Position numbers and translations under genes: made by a program | Part shown: positions 45,801 through 52,563 of the stretch, piece after piece | How the letters are laid out: each line of letters starts with the position of its first letter | How positions within the stretch are numbered: the stretch's first letter is position 1 | Notes under the pieces: model-generated | Told to the model about the DNA's origin: nothing | The model's input: only the letters and a program-made list of their open reading frames with translations | Databases searched by the model: none | NCBI RefSeq assembly: GCF_003711225.1 | Contig: NZ_CP031030.1 | Location: 1,550,001-1,614,000 of the forward strand | Direction: 5' to 3' | DNA from: Runella sp. SP2 | GTDB lineage: Bacteria; Bacteroidota; Bacteroidia; Cytophagales; Spirosomataceae | DNA: 64,000 nucleotides

Positions 45801-47416
45801 AGAATGCCAACAAGACGCTGCGAGGGGGGACGTATTTTGTCCGAGCCTATGATGCTAATTATGCGACGGCTACCCAAAAAGCGGGCTGTTTTAGCGAAGT
45901 GGCTTTTGCGCTGGTAGAGCCGCCCATCATTGAAGCCCGCATTGATTTAACGAATGAGGTTTCGTGTTTTGGTAAAAAAGATGGAGTGCTGTTGGTTACG
46001 CCCAAGGGCGGTGTACCTTCAGCGGCTGGAGGGTACAAGATGCAGTTGTGGAGCCAAACCAATGCTTCATCGGTGTTTTTGCCCAACAAAAATTCATTTG
46101 AAAAGTTGCCAGCGGGTCAATATACCTTGACAGTTACGGATGCCAATGAGGTGTCCCGAACCTTTAATTATACCCTAACAGAACCGTCAAAAGTGGTTAC
46201 TCGGGTGGTTGCAACGACTCAGCCGACGTGTTTTGGTGATAAAACGGGAAGTGTTGAAATAAGTGCCAGCGGAGGGAGAGGAGGATATTTAGCTACTTGG
46301 AATACAAACAGCAAGGCAATGAATATCAGTGGATTGTCGGCTGGAAGATACACTGCTGTAGTTACTGACGCAGGCGGATGCCAGTCGGACATCGTTGCGG
46401 TTGAAATCAAAGCACCTCCCAAGTTGGACATCGCATTTAGAATAACCCAACCTACCTGCTCTTATTCTTGCAATGGCTCGGTAACGGCGAGTGTTACGGG
46501 AGGAATTGGCGCCTATCAAATGTCGTGGGAAGGGCGTAACGACAAAGATACGAGGCTTGAAAACCTGTGTGGAAACGAACTTTTGTTGTTCAAAGTAACT
46601 GATGCCAACCAGTGTGTAGCAACCAAAACGGCCGTTTTACTTCGTCCTGCGGGCATTGTCTCCAAAGTTGAAAGTGAAAAGAAGTTGTGTCAAGGACAAA
46701 GCATTCGATTGGATGCTACCAACGAACAAGCTGACAGCTATTTGTGGAAACTTCCCGATGGCACGACTTCCACTCAGCCAATTCTTGAAACAAAACTGGC
46801 AGGAATGTATTCACTATCGCTATTTGACAAAGCTAAATGTGAGTTTAAATCAACCGTAAATGTTGCTCAAGTGGCGACAAACGGAAAGATTCGGTTTGCG
46901 TCGGCTTCCGTAGCACCGCGCAATGAGTCAGTAGTTGTGCTGAACCTTTCTGATCCTGCCCCAACCCAAGTGGATTGGTTGTTGCCCAAAGAAGCTTTGG
47001 TAAAAATTAAAACCAACGAACGGGTGGAGTTTAGTATCGGTACCCTCGGAAATTATACAGTGGGCGTTAAAGCTTCTTTTGCCGCGTGTGAAATGTACCA
47101 ATCAAAGCCGCTTTCTATCGTAGATTTTTATCCTAAAACGGTTGCAGTCCACAACGACGATGTCGTTTTGAAAGTAAGTCCCAATCCGAGTTTTGACGAT
47201 TTGGAGGTCAATTTACGTTTTGACCAACCGACTTCTTTTAAGCTTCGATTGTTTGAAGCAGGGAATCCCGACCGAGTTGTTTTTGAAATGGAGGAAAAAG
47301 ACAAGGCTGATTTTATTACCAAAATCAGCGCCCCTTTGCTGAACTCGGGGCAATACATTCTAACGGTTGATACCCCAACGGGAAGAGTCTCCCAAAAAGT
47401 AACAGTACTCAAATAA
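39890..47416 (+). CDS. Giant SprB-like adhesin with 22 tandem four-cysteine modules and a type IX sorting domain
   Basis: The 2508-residue protein starts with a signal peptide (YVLLFWVMLSVIAHTFA). Residues 87-1737 are 22 tandem modules; modules 3-22 are exactly 75 residues each. Each has four Cys (positions 1, 25, 57 and 66 of a module) and motifs NINAGQSSTLSYTGC, TYTATCTPTGGG and SSVTVNVT. After residue 1745 follow SprB-type repeats, each opening with a C-F-G-x-x-D/T-G motif (KCFGGMDGT, SCFGKKDGV, TCFGDKTGS) and closing in aGxYtvtvtD, then PKD-like sequence. The end (VSPNPSFDD, then SGQYILTVDTPTGRVSQKV) is a type A sorting domain for the type IX system. It is thus a surface adhesin, possibly for gliding. 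It is translationally coupled to the FN3 gene. Confidence 0.85.
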   Translation: MKKYVLLFWVMLSVIAHTFAQNFSCTAGSPVRVQFTGCASTPTWADNGASAATLRTISSAGTYTVNCGGTLYSFRITNVNACPSFACDLSLNASVNPVTAGQSSVLTYSGCDGGTVTWDRGLGTGDNKTVSPTATTTYNATCTPTNGIICTRAVTVNFVDCAVTANANPSTIVAGQSSTLSFTGCSGGSVDWVTDKDEGVGSGNNVVVRPTVTTNYVAVCSKGGGYCLGTVTVNVTNCDITASASSTNINAGQSSTLSYTGCVGGSVSWSNGLGTGNNKTVTPASSTRYTATCTPSGGGSSCTSSVTVSVTACSVLAFAQNTNLNAGQSTILAYENCTNGNVSWSNGLGTGNNKTVTPATTTTYTATCTPTGGGSSCTSSVTVSVTACSVLAFAQNTNINAGQSTILAYENCTNGNVSWDNGLGTGNNKMVTPSITTTYTATCIPTGGGSPCTSSVTVNVTNCTITASASPNNINAGQNSTLSYTGCASGSVSWDNGLGTGNNKTVTPSTTTTYTATCTPTGGGSPCTSSVTVNVTNCTITASASPNNINAGQSSTLSYTGCASGSVSWDNGLGTGNNKTVTPSTTTTYTATCTPTGGGSPCTSSVTVNVTNCDITASASSTNINAGQSSTLSYTGCASGSVSWSNGAGTGNNVTVSPATTTTYTATCTPTGGGSPCTSSVTVNVTSCTITASASPNNINAGQSSTLNYTGCASGSVIWDNGLGTGNNKTVTPSITTTYTATCTPTGGGSPCTSSVTVNVTNCTITASASPNNINAGQNSTLSYTGCASGNVSWDNGAGTGNNVTVSPATTTTYTATCTPTGGGSPCTSSVTVNVTNCTITASASPNNINAGQSSTLSYTGCESGSVIWDNGLGTGNNKMVTPSITTTYTATCTPTGGGSPCTSSVTVNVTNCTITASASPNNVNAGQSSTLSYTGCASGSVSWDNGAGTGNNKTVTPSTTTTYTATCTPTGGGSPCTSSVTVNVTNCTITASASPNNINAGQSSTLSYTGCTSGSVSWDNGAGRGNTIVVTPSTTTTYTATCTPTGGGSPCTSSVTVNVTSCTVTASASPNNINAGQSSTLSYTGCASGSVSWDNGAGTGNNKTVTPSTTTTYTATCTPTGGGSPCTSSVTVNVTNCTITASASPNNINAGQSSTLSYTGCASGSVSWDNGAGTGNNKTVTPSTTTTYTATCTPTGGGSPCTSSVTVNVTSCTITASASPNNINAGQSSTLNYTGCASGSVSWDNGAGTGNNVTVSPATTITYTATCTPLGGGSPCTSSVTVNVTNCTITASASPNNINAGQSSTLNYTGCASGSVSWDNGLGTGNNKTVTPSTTTTYTATCVPTGGGSPCTSSVTVNVTNCTITASASPNNINAGQSSTLNYTGCASGSVSWDNGLGTGNNKTVTPSTTTTYTATCTPTGGGSPCTSSVTVNVTSCTITASASPNNINAGQSSTLNYTGCASGSVSWDNGAGTGNNVTVSPATTITYTATCTPLGGGSPCTSSVTVNVTNCTITASASPNNVNAGQSSTLSYTGCASGSVSWDNGLGTGNNKTVTPSTTTTYTATCTPTGGGSPCTSSVTVNVTNCTITASASPNNINAGQSSTLSYTGCASGSVSWDNGLGTGNNKTVTPSTTMTYTATCTPTGGGNTCTASVTVSVTPCSISAFSSSPGINVGQSAILSYTGCSNGSVNWNNGGGSGNTRTVTPVFTTTYTATCTPFGGGNACSAEVTVSVSPAPIFITSTSSKAPSCTDGKNGSIFIGLSRRTVTGETNIRLTLLKNNSLVGTFLGQAAAFVTPENLDAGMYQIVIETLIGSVVSARAEGSITLLNPLPVVFSLSKTDIKCFGGMDGTLQIEASGGTGGFFYQINEGNSSAFNGGTKHNLTNVGLGTYRIRVSDSFNCTALPQNISINQPSEKVELTKISQKDPRGFETKDGQGVVRVKGGTPSYVFEWVDEKGVSYGSGETTLPENANKTLRGGTYFVRAYDANYATATQKAGCFSEVAFALVEPPIIEARIDLTNEVSCFGKKDGVLLVTPKGGVPSAAGGYKMQLWSQTNASSVFLPNKNSFEKLPAGQYTLTVTDANEVSRTFNYTLTEPSKVVTRVVATTQPTCFGDKTGSVEISASGGRGGYLATWNTNSKAMNISGLSAGRYTAVVTDAGGCQSDIVAVEIKAPPKLDIAFRITQPTCSYSCNGSVTASVTGGIGAYQMSWEGRNDKDTRLENLCGNELLLFKVTDANQCVATKTAVLLRPAGIVSKVESEKKLCQGQSIRLDATNEQADSYLWKLPDGTTSTQPILETKLAGMYSLSLFDKAKCEFKSTVNVAQVATNGKIRFASASVAPRNESVVVLNLSDPAPTQVDWLLPKEALVKIKTNERVEFSIGTLGNYTVGVKASFAACEMYQSKPLSIVDFYPKTVAVHNDDVVLKVSPNPSFDDLEVNLRFDQPTSFKLRLFEAGNPDRVVFEMEEKDKADFITKISAPLLNSGQYILTVDTPTGRVSQKVTVLK
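40148..45100 (+). repeat. Array of 22 tandem coding repeats of about 225 bp
   Basis: The array lies inside the giant adhesin gene. Repeat 1 (74 codons) starts at 40148 and repeat 2 (77 codons) is the most diverged; repeats 3-22 run from 40601 in exact 225-bp steps to 45100. The 16 repeats at 41276-44875 are nearly identical at both protein and DNA level, while the outer repeats are diverged, the usual picture of a core homogenised by unequal crossing-over or gene conversion. Two module versions alternate, one with GNNKTVTPSTTTTYTA and one with GNNVTVSPATTTTYTA. The copies at 43526-43750 and 44201-44425 appear identical base for base. Confidence 0.95.
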
Positions 47417-47423
47417 ACCACAA

Positions 47424-47497
47424 GACAAGGTCAGACAATAGTCAGACCGTTTAACATAGGGACAAGGTCAGACGACAGTCAGACCGTTTAAACAGAC
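47424..47497. repeat. 37-bp tandem direct repeat between adhesin and PKD lipoprotein genes
   Basis: Two adjacent 37-base units (47424-47460 and 47461-47497) both begin GACAAGGTCAGAC and continue AGTCAGACCGTTTAA; each contains GTCAGAC twice. A degenerate third piece (ACTCAGATCTTTTAAA) follows. It lies in the 111-base gap between two genes of the cluster and could bind a regulator or be a small expanding repeat. Confidence 0.7.
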
Positions 47498-47527
47498 GAT
47501 ACTCAGATCTTTTAAATTGCCTGATCC

Positions 47528-48856
47528 ATGTTTAGAGCTTTACTTTATACCGCAACTTTATTTTTTATTCTGGCTGCACTGGTAGGTTGCGTCAAAGAAG
47601 TGGCACTTCCAGTGACGGCTGATTTCGACTATCAGTCACCCAATAACTCGTTTACAATACCTGCCACCGTCACTTTTAATAATACCTCAACAGGAGGTGA
47701 AACTTTCCTGTGGACTTTCCAAGGGGGCGAGCCAAGTACTTCTACAAAAAAAACACCAGGAGAAGTCATTTATAAAACAGCGGGTACGTTCAATGTCCGT
47801 TTGGAAGTTAGTAATTTTGATGGTAGTCAGCGTGTTATTGAAAAAAAAGTCACCATCGACGCCAATTTAAAAGCCGATTTTGGTTACGCTGTAGAGGGAA
47901 ATACGTACGCTCCTGCCACTGTCAAATTTTCAAATACTTCAGCAGGATTTGAGAAAATTGAGTGGACATTTGAAGGAGGAACGCCTGCCACTTCGATTCA
48001 AAAAGACCCTGTTGTCACTTTTGAAACAGGAGGAACTCACAAGGTACGACTGACGGTTTCAAACTCTCGTCTCACCGCTTTTCGAGATACCGTTATTGTA
48101 TTAGAACCTGAACTGACTCCCACGTTTACTATCGACATCCCCAAGCAATACGAGGAATTGGAGGCACCCGTAACGTTACAATTAAAAAATACATCGGTGG
48201 GTAATACCACCAATCGTTGGGAAATAGAAGGTGCTGAGGTAAGTCAGTCGCAGGAAAAAGAGCCCTCAGTTCGTTTTTCCAAAGCTGGAACGTACAGCAT
48301 TTCGTTGGAAGTAAGTAATGGGAAAAAGACAAAAAAAATCAGCCAGTCGATTACCATAAAACCTAGCAAAGGGTACGCGTACATCAAGGATGTAGAGCTG
48401 GGGATTTATGACAGTAGGGGAGAACGGGGTATTTTTTATTCCACGACCCTAAGAAAAGCCTTCAAGGAATCGGAAGACGTGACCCTTGCCGAGGCTGCTA
48501 CCATTGATTTGCTCTTTTTTGGGCTTAATGGATCTTTTAGCTTTAATCGTTTTCTTTCACCTCATGCGGCTGCTTCGGCGGGAGTAAATCCGATTACAGG
48601 CGTGGGTAAAACCACCGTAATCAATCCACTAAACGTAGAAAATGTTCTTGATTTTGAAAATTTGGGAGAGGCTCAACTTAAAGCATTGCAGATAATTCGG
48701 GATGAGAACGAACCTGATGAATTTTTCGATGAAAAAAGCCCTAAAATCGTGTTGTTCGAAAATGCACAGAAGAAAAAAGGAGTATTGCTTATCAAAGAAT
48801 TTATTAAGGATGGCGCCAATTCTCGCATTCGTTTTGACATAAAAATATTGAAATAA
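47528..48856 (+). CDS. PKD-domain lipoprotein, last gene of the surface cluster
   Basis: The 442-residue protein has a lipoprotein signal (FFILAALVGC, Cys21). Three PKD-type beta-sandwich domains follow, at about residues 30-120, 120-205 and 205-285, with hallmarks VTFNNTSTGGETFLWTFQGG, VKFSNTSAGFEKIEWTFEGG and LKNTSVGNTTNRWEIEGAE, each ending in a G-TY/TF/TH-x-V/I-L/R pattern. The C-terminal 150 residues form a separate domain (YIKDVELGIYDSRGERGIF) that I do not recognise. It probably anchors or displays the complex at the outer membrane. It lies 111 bases after the adhesin gene and is convergent with the Kunitz gene, 30 bases away. Confidence 0.75.
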   Translation: MFRALLYTATLFFILAALVGCVKEVALPVTADFDYQSPNNSFTIPATVTFNNTSTGGETFLWTFQGGEPSTSTKKTPGEVIYKTAGTFNVRLEVSNFDGSQRVIEKKVTIDANLKADFGYAVEGNTYAPATVKFSNTSAGFEKIEWTFEGGTPATSIQKDPVVTFETGGTHKVRLTVSNSRLTAFRDTVIVLEPELTPTFTIDIPKQYEELEAPVTLQLKNTSVGNTTNRWEIEGAEVSQSQEKEPSVRFSKAGTYSISLEVSNGKKTKKISQSITIKPSKGYAYIKDVELGIYDSRGERGIFYSTTLRKAFKESEDVTLAEAATIDLLFFGLNGSFSFNRFLSPHAAASAGVNPITGVGKTTVINPLNVENVLDFENLGEAQLKALQIIRDENEPDEFFDEKSPKIVLFENAQKKKGVLLIKEFIKDGANSRIRFDIKILK

Positions 48857-48886
48857 AGCCCTAAATGGGTTTTTTAATCCCTTTTG

Positions 48887-49156
48887 TCATTTCCGACACT
48901 CACAGTCTCGGCAGGCTTCCAACGTCTCAAACGGGACAACGCCACCGCACCCTCCCCACGTAAATTCTTTGCATTTCTTTTCTTTTTTGTCGTAATAAAA
49001 TCGCTTAAACGCCGCAAAACATACACCCGTCTCAGGCTCTAAAGCGCAATTGGGGGGAATAGGGCAAGAGCCTTCACAACTTAGTTGGAATTTAAGCGCT
49101 ATGTTTGTGGTAGCTATCAGTAATAAAACCCGTTTTTCTGCTTTAAAAAGTACCAA
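48887..49156 (-). CDS. Small exported protein with a Kunitz (BPTI-type) protease-inhibitor domain
   Basis: The 89-residue protein has a signal-like N-terminus (KRVLLLIATTNIALKF) and then a Kunitz domain. From CALEPETGVC on, the spacing of cysteines is 8, 15 and 7 residues between the first four, exactly as in bovine pancreatic trypsin inhibitor; RFYYDKKEKKC and FTWGGCGG match BPTI's RYFYN and FVYGGC. The last part, ACRDCEC, departs slightly from the canonical C-x3-C. The residue after the second Cys, which sets inhibitor specificity (P1), is Phe, so a chymotrypsin-like target would be predicted. Extra Cys residues lie before the domain and could include a lipid anchor. No ATG is present; TTG at 49156 is the best start. 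It could protect the cell surface from its own or foreign proteases. Confidence 0.85.
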   Translation of the reverse strand: MVLFKAEKRVLLLIATTNIALKFQLSCEGSCPIPPNCALEPETGVCFAAFKRFYYDKKEKKCKEFTWGGCGGVVPFETLEACRDCECRK

Positions 49157-49226
49157 AAAGCTTGCAGGAATTTGTTTAATTGCGGGCTGTAACGTAAAAC
49201 ATTTTGTCTTTTACTCGTTCAAACCA

Positions 49227-50279
49227 ATGAAAACCATCAAAGGACCTGCCATATTTTTGGCGCAATTTATGGGCGACGAAGCCCCGTTCAACTCGTTGGA
49301 TACCATCGCAGCATACATGGCCGATTTGGGCTACAAAGGAATTCAAATTCCGACTTGGGATTCGCGTTGTATCGACCTCAAAACTGCTGCTGAGTCAAAA
49401 ACGTACTGCGACGAGTACAAAGGAAAATTGGCCGACATCGGCGTGGAAATCACCGAATTGTCTTCGCACTTGCAAGGTCAATTGGTAGCGGTTCACCCTG
49501 CCTATGACCCTATGTTCGACGGTTTTGCTTCTCCAGAAGTGCGCAATAACCCTGCGGCTCGTACGGAGTGGGCTATTCAACAATTAAAATGGGCGGCAAA
49601 AGCCTCACAAAACCTCGGATTGACCTCGCACGTGACGTTTTCGGGGGCGTTGTTGTGGCCTTTCTTGTATCCGTGGCCGCAGCGTCCAGCAGGTTTGGTA
49701 GAAACAGGCTTTAAAGAATTAGGAAAACGTTGGAAGCCCATTTTGGATGCTTTCGACGAAGCAGGCGTAAACGTAGGTTACGAACTTCACCCAGGTGAAG
49801 ACCTTCACGACGGAATTACGTTTGAGATGTTCTTGGAAGCGGTTGGTAACCACCCACGGGCGGGTATCAATTACGACCCAAGCCACTTTGTATTGCAACA
49901 GCTTGACTATTTACAATTTATTGATTTTTACCACGAGCGTATTTTTGCTTACCACGTTAAAGACGCTGAGTTTAACCCAACAGGTAAGCAAGGCGTTTAC
50001 AGTGGCTTCCAAGGCTGGGCCGACCGCGCGGGCCGTTTCCGTTCGTTGGGAGATGGTCAAGTAGATTTTAGCGGAATTTTCTCTAAATTATCGCAGTACA
50101 ACTACGATGGTTGGGCAGTGTTAGAGTGGGAATGCTGCATCAAATCGCCGATTCAAGGAGCTGCTGAAGGAGCACCGTTTATCGCGGACCACATCATCCA
50201 AGTGACCGAAAAAGCATTTGATGATTTTGCAGGAACGGGCGCTGACGAAGCCTTTAACCGTAAAGTATTAGGTTTGTAA
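49227..50279 (+). CDS. Cytoplasmic sugar phosphate isomerase/epimerase (TIM barrel)
   Basis: The 350-residue protein lacks a signal peptide. It has the xylose isomerase-like TIM barrel with metal ligands in VGYELHPGED (Glu), GINYDPSHF (Asp/His), FAYHVKDAEF (His/Asp) and WAVLEWECC (Glu). SRCIDL and LVAVHPAYD also match bacterial sugar epimerases and 3-keto-sugar converting proteins. I took ATG 49227; the frame is open up to 49050, but that stretch overlaps the divergent Kunitz gene and has no isomerase character. The likely role is conversion of an imported sugar derivative, as for the exported relative at 1091, but the substrate is unknown. Confidence 0.92.
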   Translation: MKTIKGPAIFLAQFMGDEAPFNSLDTIAAYMADLGYKGIQIPTWDSRCIDLKTAAESKTYCDEYKGKLADIGVEITELSSHLQGQLVAVHPAYDPMFDGFASPEVRNNPAARTEWAIQQLKWAAKASQNLGLTSHVTFSGALLWPFLYPWPQRPAGLVETGFKELGKRWKPILDAFDEAGVNVGYELHPGEDLHDGITFEMFLEAVGNHPRAGINYDPSHFVLQQLDYLQFIDFYHERIFAYHVKDAEFNPTGKQGVYSGFQGWADRAGRFRSLGDGQVDFSGIFSKLSQYNYDGWAVLEWECCIKSPIQGAAEGAPFIADHIIQVTEKAFDDFAGTGADEAFNRKVLGL

Positions 50280-50287
50280 ATAACCTG

Positions 50288-50340
50288 CCTTCCCGAAAGT
50301 TCAAAACTTTCGGGAAGGTAATTTTTAACCTTTCGGGAAG
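50288..50340. repeat. Palindromic intergenic repeat (CCCGAAAGTT type), one and a half copies
   Basis: CCTTCCCGAAAGTT (50288-50301) pairs perfectly with AACTTTCGGGAAGG (50305-50318); a further half copy, ACCTTTCGGGAAG, follows at 50328-50340. It lies between convergent genes and could act as a terminator. The same core occurs at 53325-53357. Confidence 0.75.
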
Positions 50341-50380
50341 TTAACTCAATTGAAATCCCAAGAGGTTCTCAAACCTTCTT

Positions 50381-50806
50381 CTATTTTTTTTCGGTCGCTA
50401 CGGCCGTATGGTGAGAAGCGGCAAACATCCACCTGCCGTTTTGTTTTTGGAGGGTATAAGTAAAAGCCACGAGATAACCTCCAAAGCTGTGAATGCCACT
50501 GGCGACAATCAAATTGCCTTCTTTAAAAAATTTGAGATTAGACACGTCGCTGGTGAGACTCTTGCGCCCTTCGTTATTTTTTACCACAGATTCTCGGTTT
50601 GAAAAAAGCCCTTTAGAATCCGTAAACCTAAAATCAGCGGGCGTTCGACTGTCAAAAAAACGGTGAGGATCAGCGTTGTATTCGGAGATAAATAATTGAA
50701 GTACTTTTTCGGGGTCGTCCGTATTGTCTTTTTGGGCAAAACTGACCGAGCAAACACTCAACAATAGCAACGAGTAAAGGGCGATTTTGAAGGATAAAGT
50801 TTTCAT
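50381..50806 (-). CDS. Exported NTF2-like (DUF4440/SnoaL-type) protein
   Basis: The 141-residue protein has a signal peptide (IALYSLLLLSVCSVSFA, cleavage before QKDN) and a single small NTF2-like domain: an N-terminal helix (DPEKVLQLFISEYN), a strand-loop region (ADFRFTDSKGLFSNRESVV) and terminal strands ending in NGRWMFAASHHTAV, the usual DUF4440 tail. Such domains bind small hydrophobic ligands or have mild hydrolase/isomerase activity. I placed the start at 50806, where the signal peptide begins; the frame is open 23 codons further. It is transcribed after the LuxR-type regulator on the same strand (81 bases), perhaps in one operon. Specific function unknown. Confidence 0.7.
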   Translation of the reverse strand: MKTLSFKIALYSLLLLSVCSVSFAQKDNTDDPEKVLQLFISEYNADPHRFFDSRTPADFRFTDSKGLFSNRESVVKNNEGRKSLTSDVSNLKFFKEGNLIVASGIHSFGGYLVAFTYTLQKQNGRWMFAASHHTAVATEKK

Positions 50807-50887
50807 TGGAGCATTAAAGTTTAGTAAATGACTGAGGCAAAGTTCAGTGATTAACCTAAACAGTTCTCTCCCCAATTTGGGTAGTTT

Positions 50888-51523
50888 TTAAACCAACTTT
50901 TGCTCAATGGCTTTCACCACTGCTTCGGGTGCTGAGTTGACGTGTAGCTTTTCATAAATGTGCTTGATGTGGTAATGCACGGTATGGACGCTTAAATTAC
51001 ACGAATGGGCTATCATCTTATAACTCATGCCTTTGACCATGCAAGCCAACACCTCACGCTCCCTACCTGTCAGTTCGACATACGTGGGTTGTGACTGCAC
51101 AAATTGGCTTTGAAACATCTGCATTACTTTGAGTGCAATGGCGGGCGACATGTGAGCGCCACCTTGATACACATCTTGTATGGCCTGAAGTACATCATCG
51201 GGGTCAGGGCTTTTGAGGACATAGCCCGAGGCACCGCCGCAAACCGCCGAAAAAATACGGTGGTCATCTTCAAAAATGGTGTGAATCAGTACTTTGGTGT
51301 CAGGATAAGCAGCTTTTATTCGACTCAATGCTTCGATGCCCGACAGTCCAGGCATCTGAATATCCATCAGCACGACGTCGGGGCGGTGTTTGCGGATTTT
51401 GGCTATGACTTCGTTGGCATCTTCGTACGCACCAGCCAAATGGATTCCTTCGGTGTTATTAAAATAGAGTGTCAGGCTTTGCCTAAGCACTTTATTATCT
51501 TCAAAAATAACGATACTAATCAT
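50888..51523 (-). CDS. NarL/LuxR-type response regulator
   Basis: The 211-residue protein has a receiver domain (IVIFEDNKVLRQSL; phospho-acceptor Asp in VVLMDIQMPGLSG; conserved Lys in GYVLKSPDPDD) and a C-terminal LuxR helix-turn-helix (LTGREREVLACMVKGMSYK; SVHTVHYHIKHIYEKL). It lies downstream of a histidine kinase on the same strand (51712-53224), its natural partner, but that kinase gene is broken. If the kinase is inactive, this regulator may act without phosphorylation or be served by another kinase, such as the one encoded at 55882. Its targets are unknown. Confidence 0.93.
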   Translation of the reverse strand: MISIVIFEDNKVLRQSLTLYFNNTEGIHLAGAYEDANEVIAKIRKHRPDVVLMDIQMPGLSGIEALSRIKAAYPDTKVLIHTIFEDDHRIFSAVCGGASGYVLKSPDPDDVLQAIQDVYQGGAHMSPAIALKVMQMFQSQFVQSQPTYVELTGREREVLACMVKGMSYKMIAHSCNLSVHTVHYHIKHIYEKLHVNSAPEAVVKAIEQKLV

Positions 51524-51711
51524 TGAGAGCGATTGAAAATGATGGTTGCCATAAAGCTAAGGAAAACCAAATGAATGTGTTCTCCCCAATTTGGGTAGCA
51601 TTCCTTTTAAAACACATAGTAAACATAGACATTTAGCTTTGTGTGCTATGTGAAAATTCTAGGTGGTCTATGTGTTTACATTTACCTAGTCACATACAAA
51701 GTTTCTATTAT

Positions 51712-52563
51712 TTAAATTGACAACATGACCTCAACTCCAGCCCCATTTTTCGACGAAACGTTCACCTCAAATCCCCCTTCCTTGGCCCGTTTCTGAAAAT
51801 TTTTCAGCCCGTTTCCATCGGTGATTGTGGCACAATCAAAGCCTTTGCCATCGTCCGAGATACGAATGCGGAACTCCATGTTTTGTTGGTAAATCCGTAC
51901 TTGCGCGTGAGTTGCTTCGCTGTGTTTGGCGATGTTGTGCAGGGCTTCCTTATAGACCAGATACAGGTTGCGCCGCTGTTCCATCGAAAAAGCAGGTAGT
52001 TGATTGACAGGTACTTCGTTCTCAAACGCAAAAACAATGTCATGGGGCATAAGCAGTTTAAAACCCACGGCTTTCATTTTTTCGATGAGCTTTTCGGGCG
52101 CATCGTTATCGGGGTTCAAGGCCCAGATGGTGTCCCTGATGGTGTGAATGGCTTCTTCTGAATCGTCTTTCATTTGTCCCAACACGGCTTTGAGTTCAGG
52201 CTGTTGGCTGTCCATTTTCTTTTGAACAACTTTGGCCGAGGTGGCAATGCCCGTGAGGGTAGCGCCTACTTCGTCGTGGAGGTCGCGGGCGATTTCGTCA
52301 CGGATTTGCAGGAGTTTCTGTTGCTGATGCAAGTTTTCCTGTAACTGGGCAATGAGTTGTTTTTGTGTTTGTGCTTTTTCTTTGCGGTGTCTATTGGCAC
52401 GCTCAGCAAGAATGAAGCCGAGCATGATGATTTCAATCAAAGTACCAGGAACAAAGAAATTATTGTAGGGAAGATAAGGCAGCCACGGAATATTGTAGAG
52501 TGCAAACATGCTGATAATCATGATTGACGTATTTATTGATGGGGAAAAAACTGTAATAATCAA
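51712..52563 (-). pseudogene. Histidine kinase, C-terminal (kinase) half of a split DISM-type sensor
   Basis: This 283-codon stretch encodes the last membrane helix (GTLIEIIMLGFILAE), a coiled linker, a HisKA_3 dimerisation domain with phospho-acceptor His in IARDLHDEVGATLTG and an ATPase domain (KEALHNIAKHSEATH; ISDDGKGFD; GNGLKNFQKRA). All catalytic motifs are intact. It begins in a different frame inside the end of the sensor half (52460-53224). It could still be translated from a TTG at 52563 or an internal ATG as a short membrane-bound kinase without a sensor. Either a real frameshift or a sequencing error may explain the split; the loss of several membrane helices between the halves favours a real deletion. 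Confidence 0.75.

Noticed and set aside
49050-49226. N-terminal extension of the isomerase gene at 49227
   Set aside because: It lies over the Kunitz gene on the other strand and has no isomerase-like residues; the strand with perfect BPTI spacing is the coding one there.
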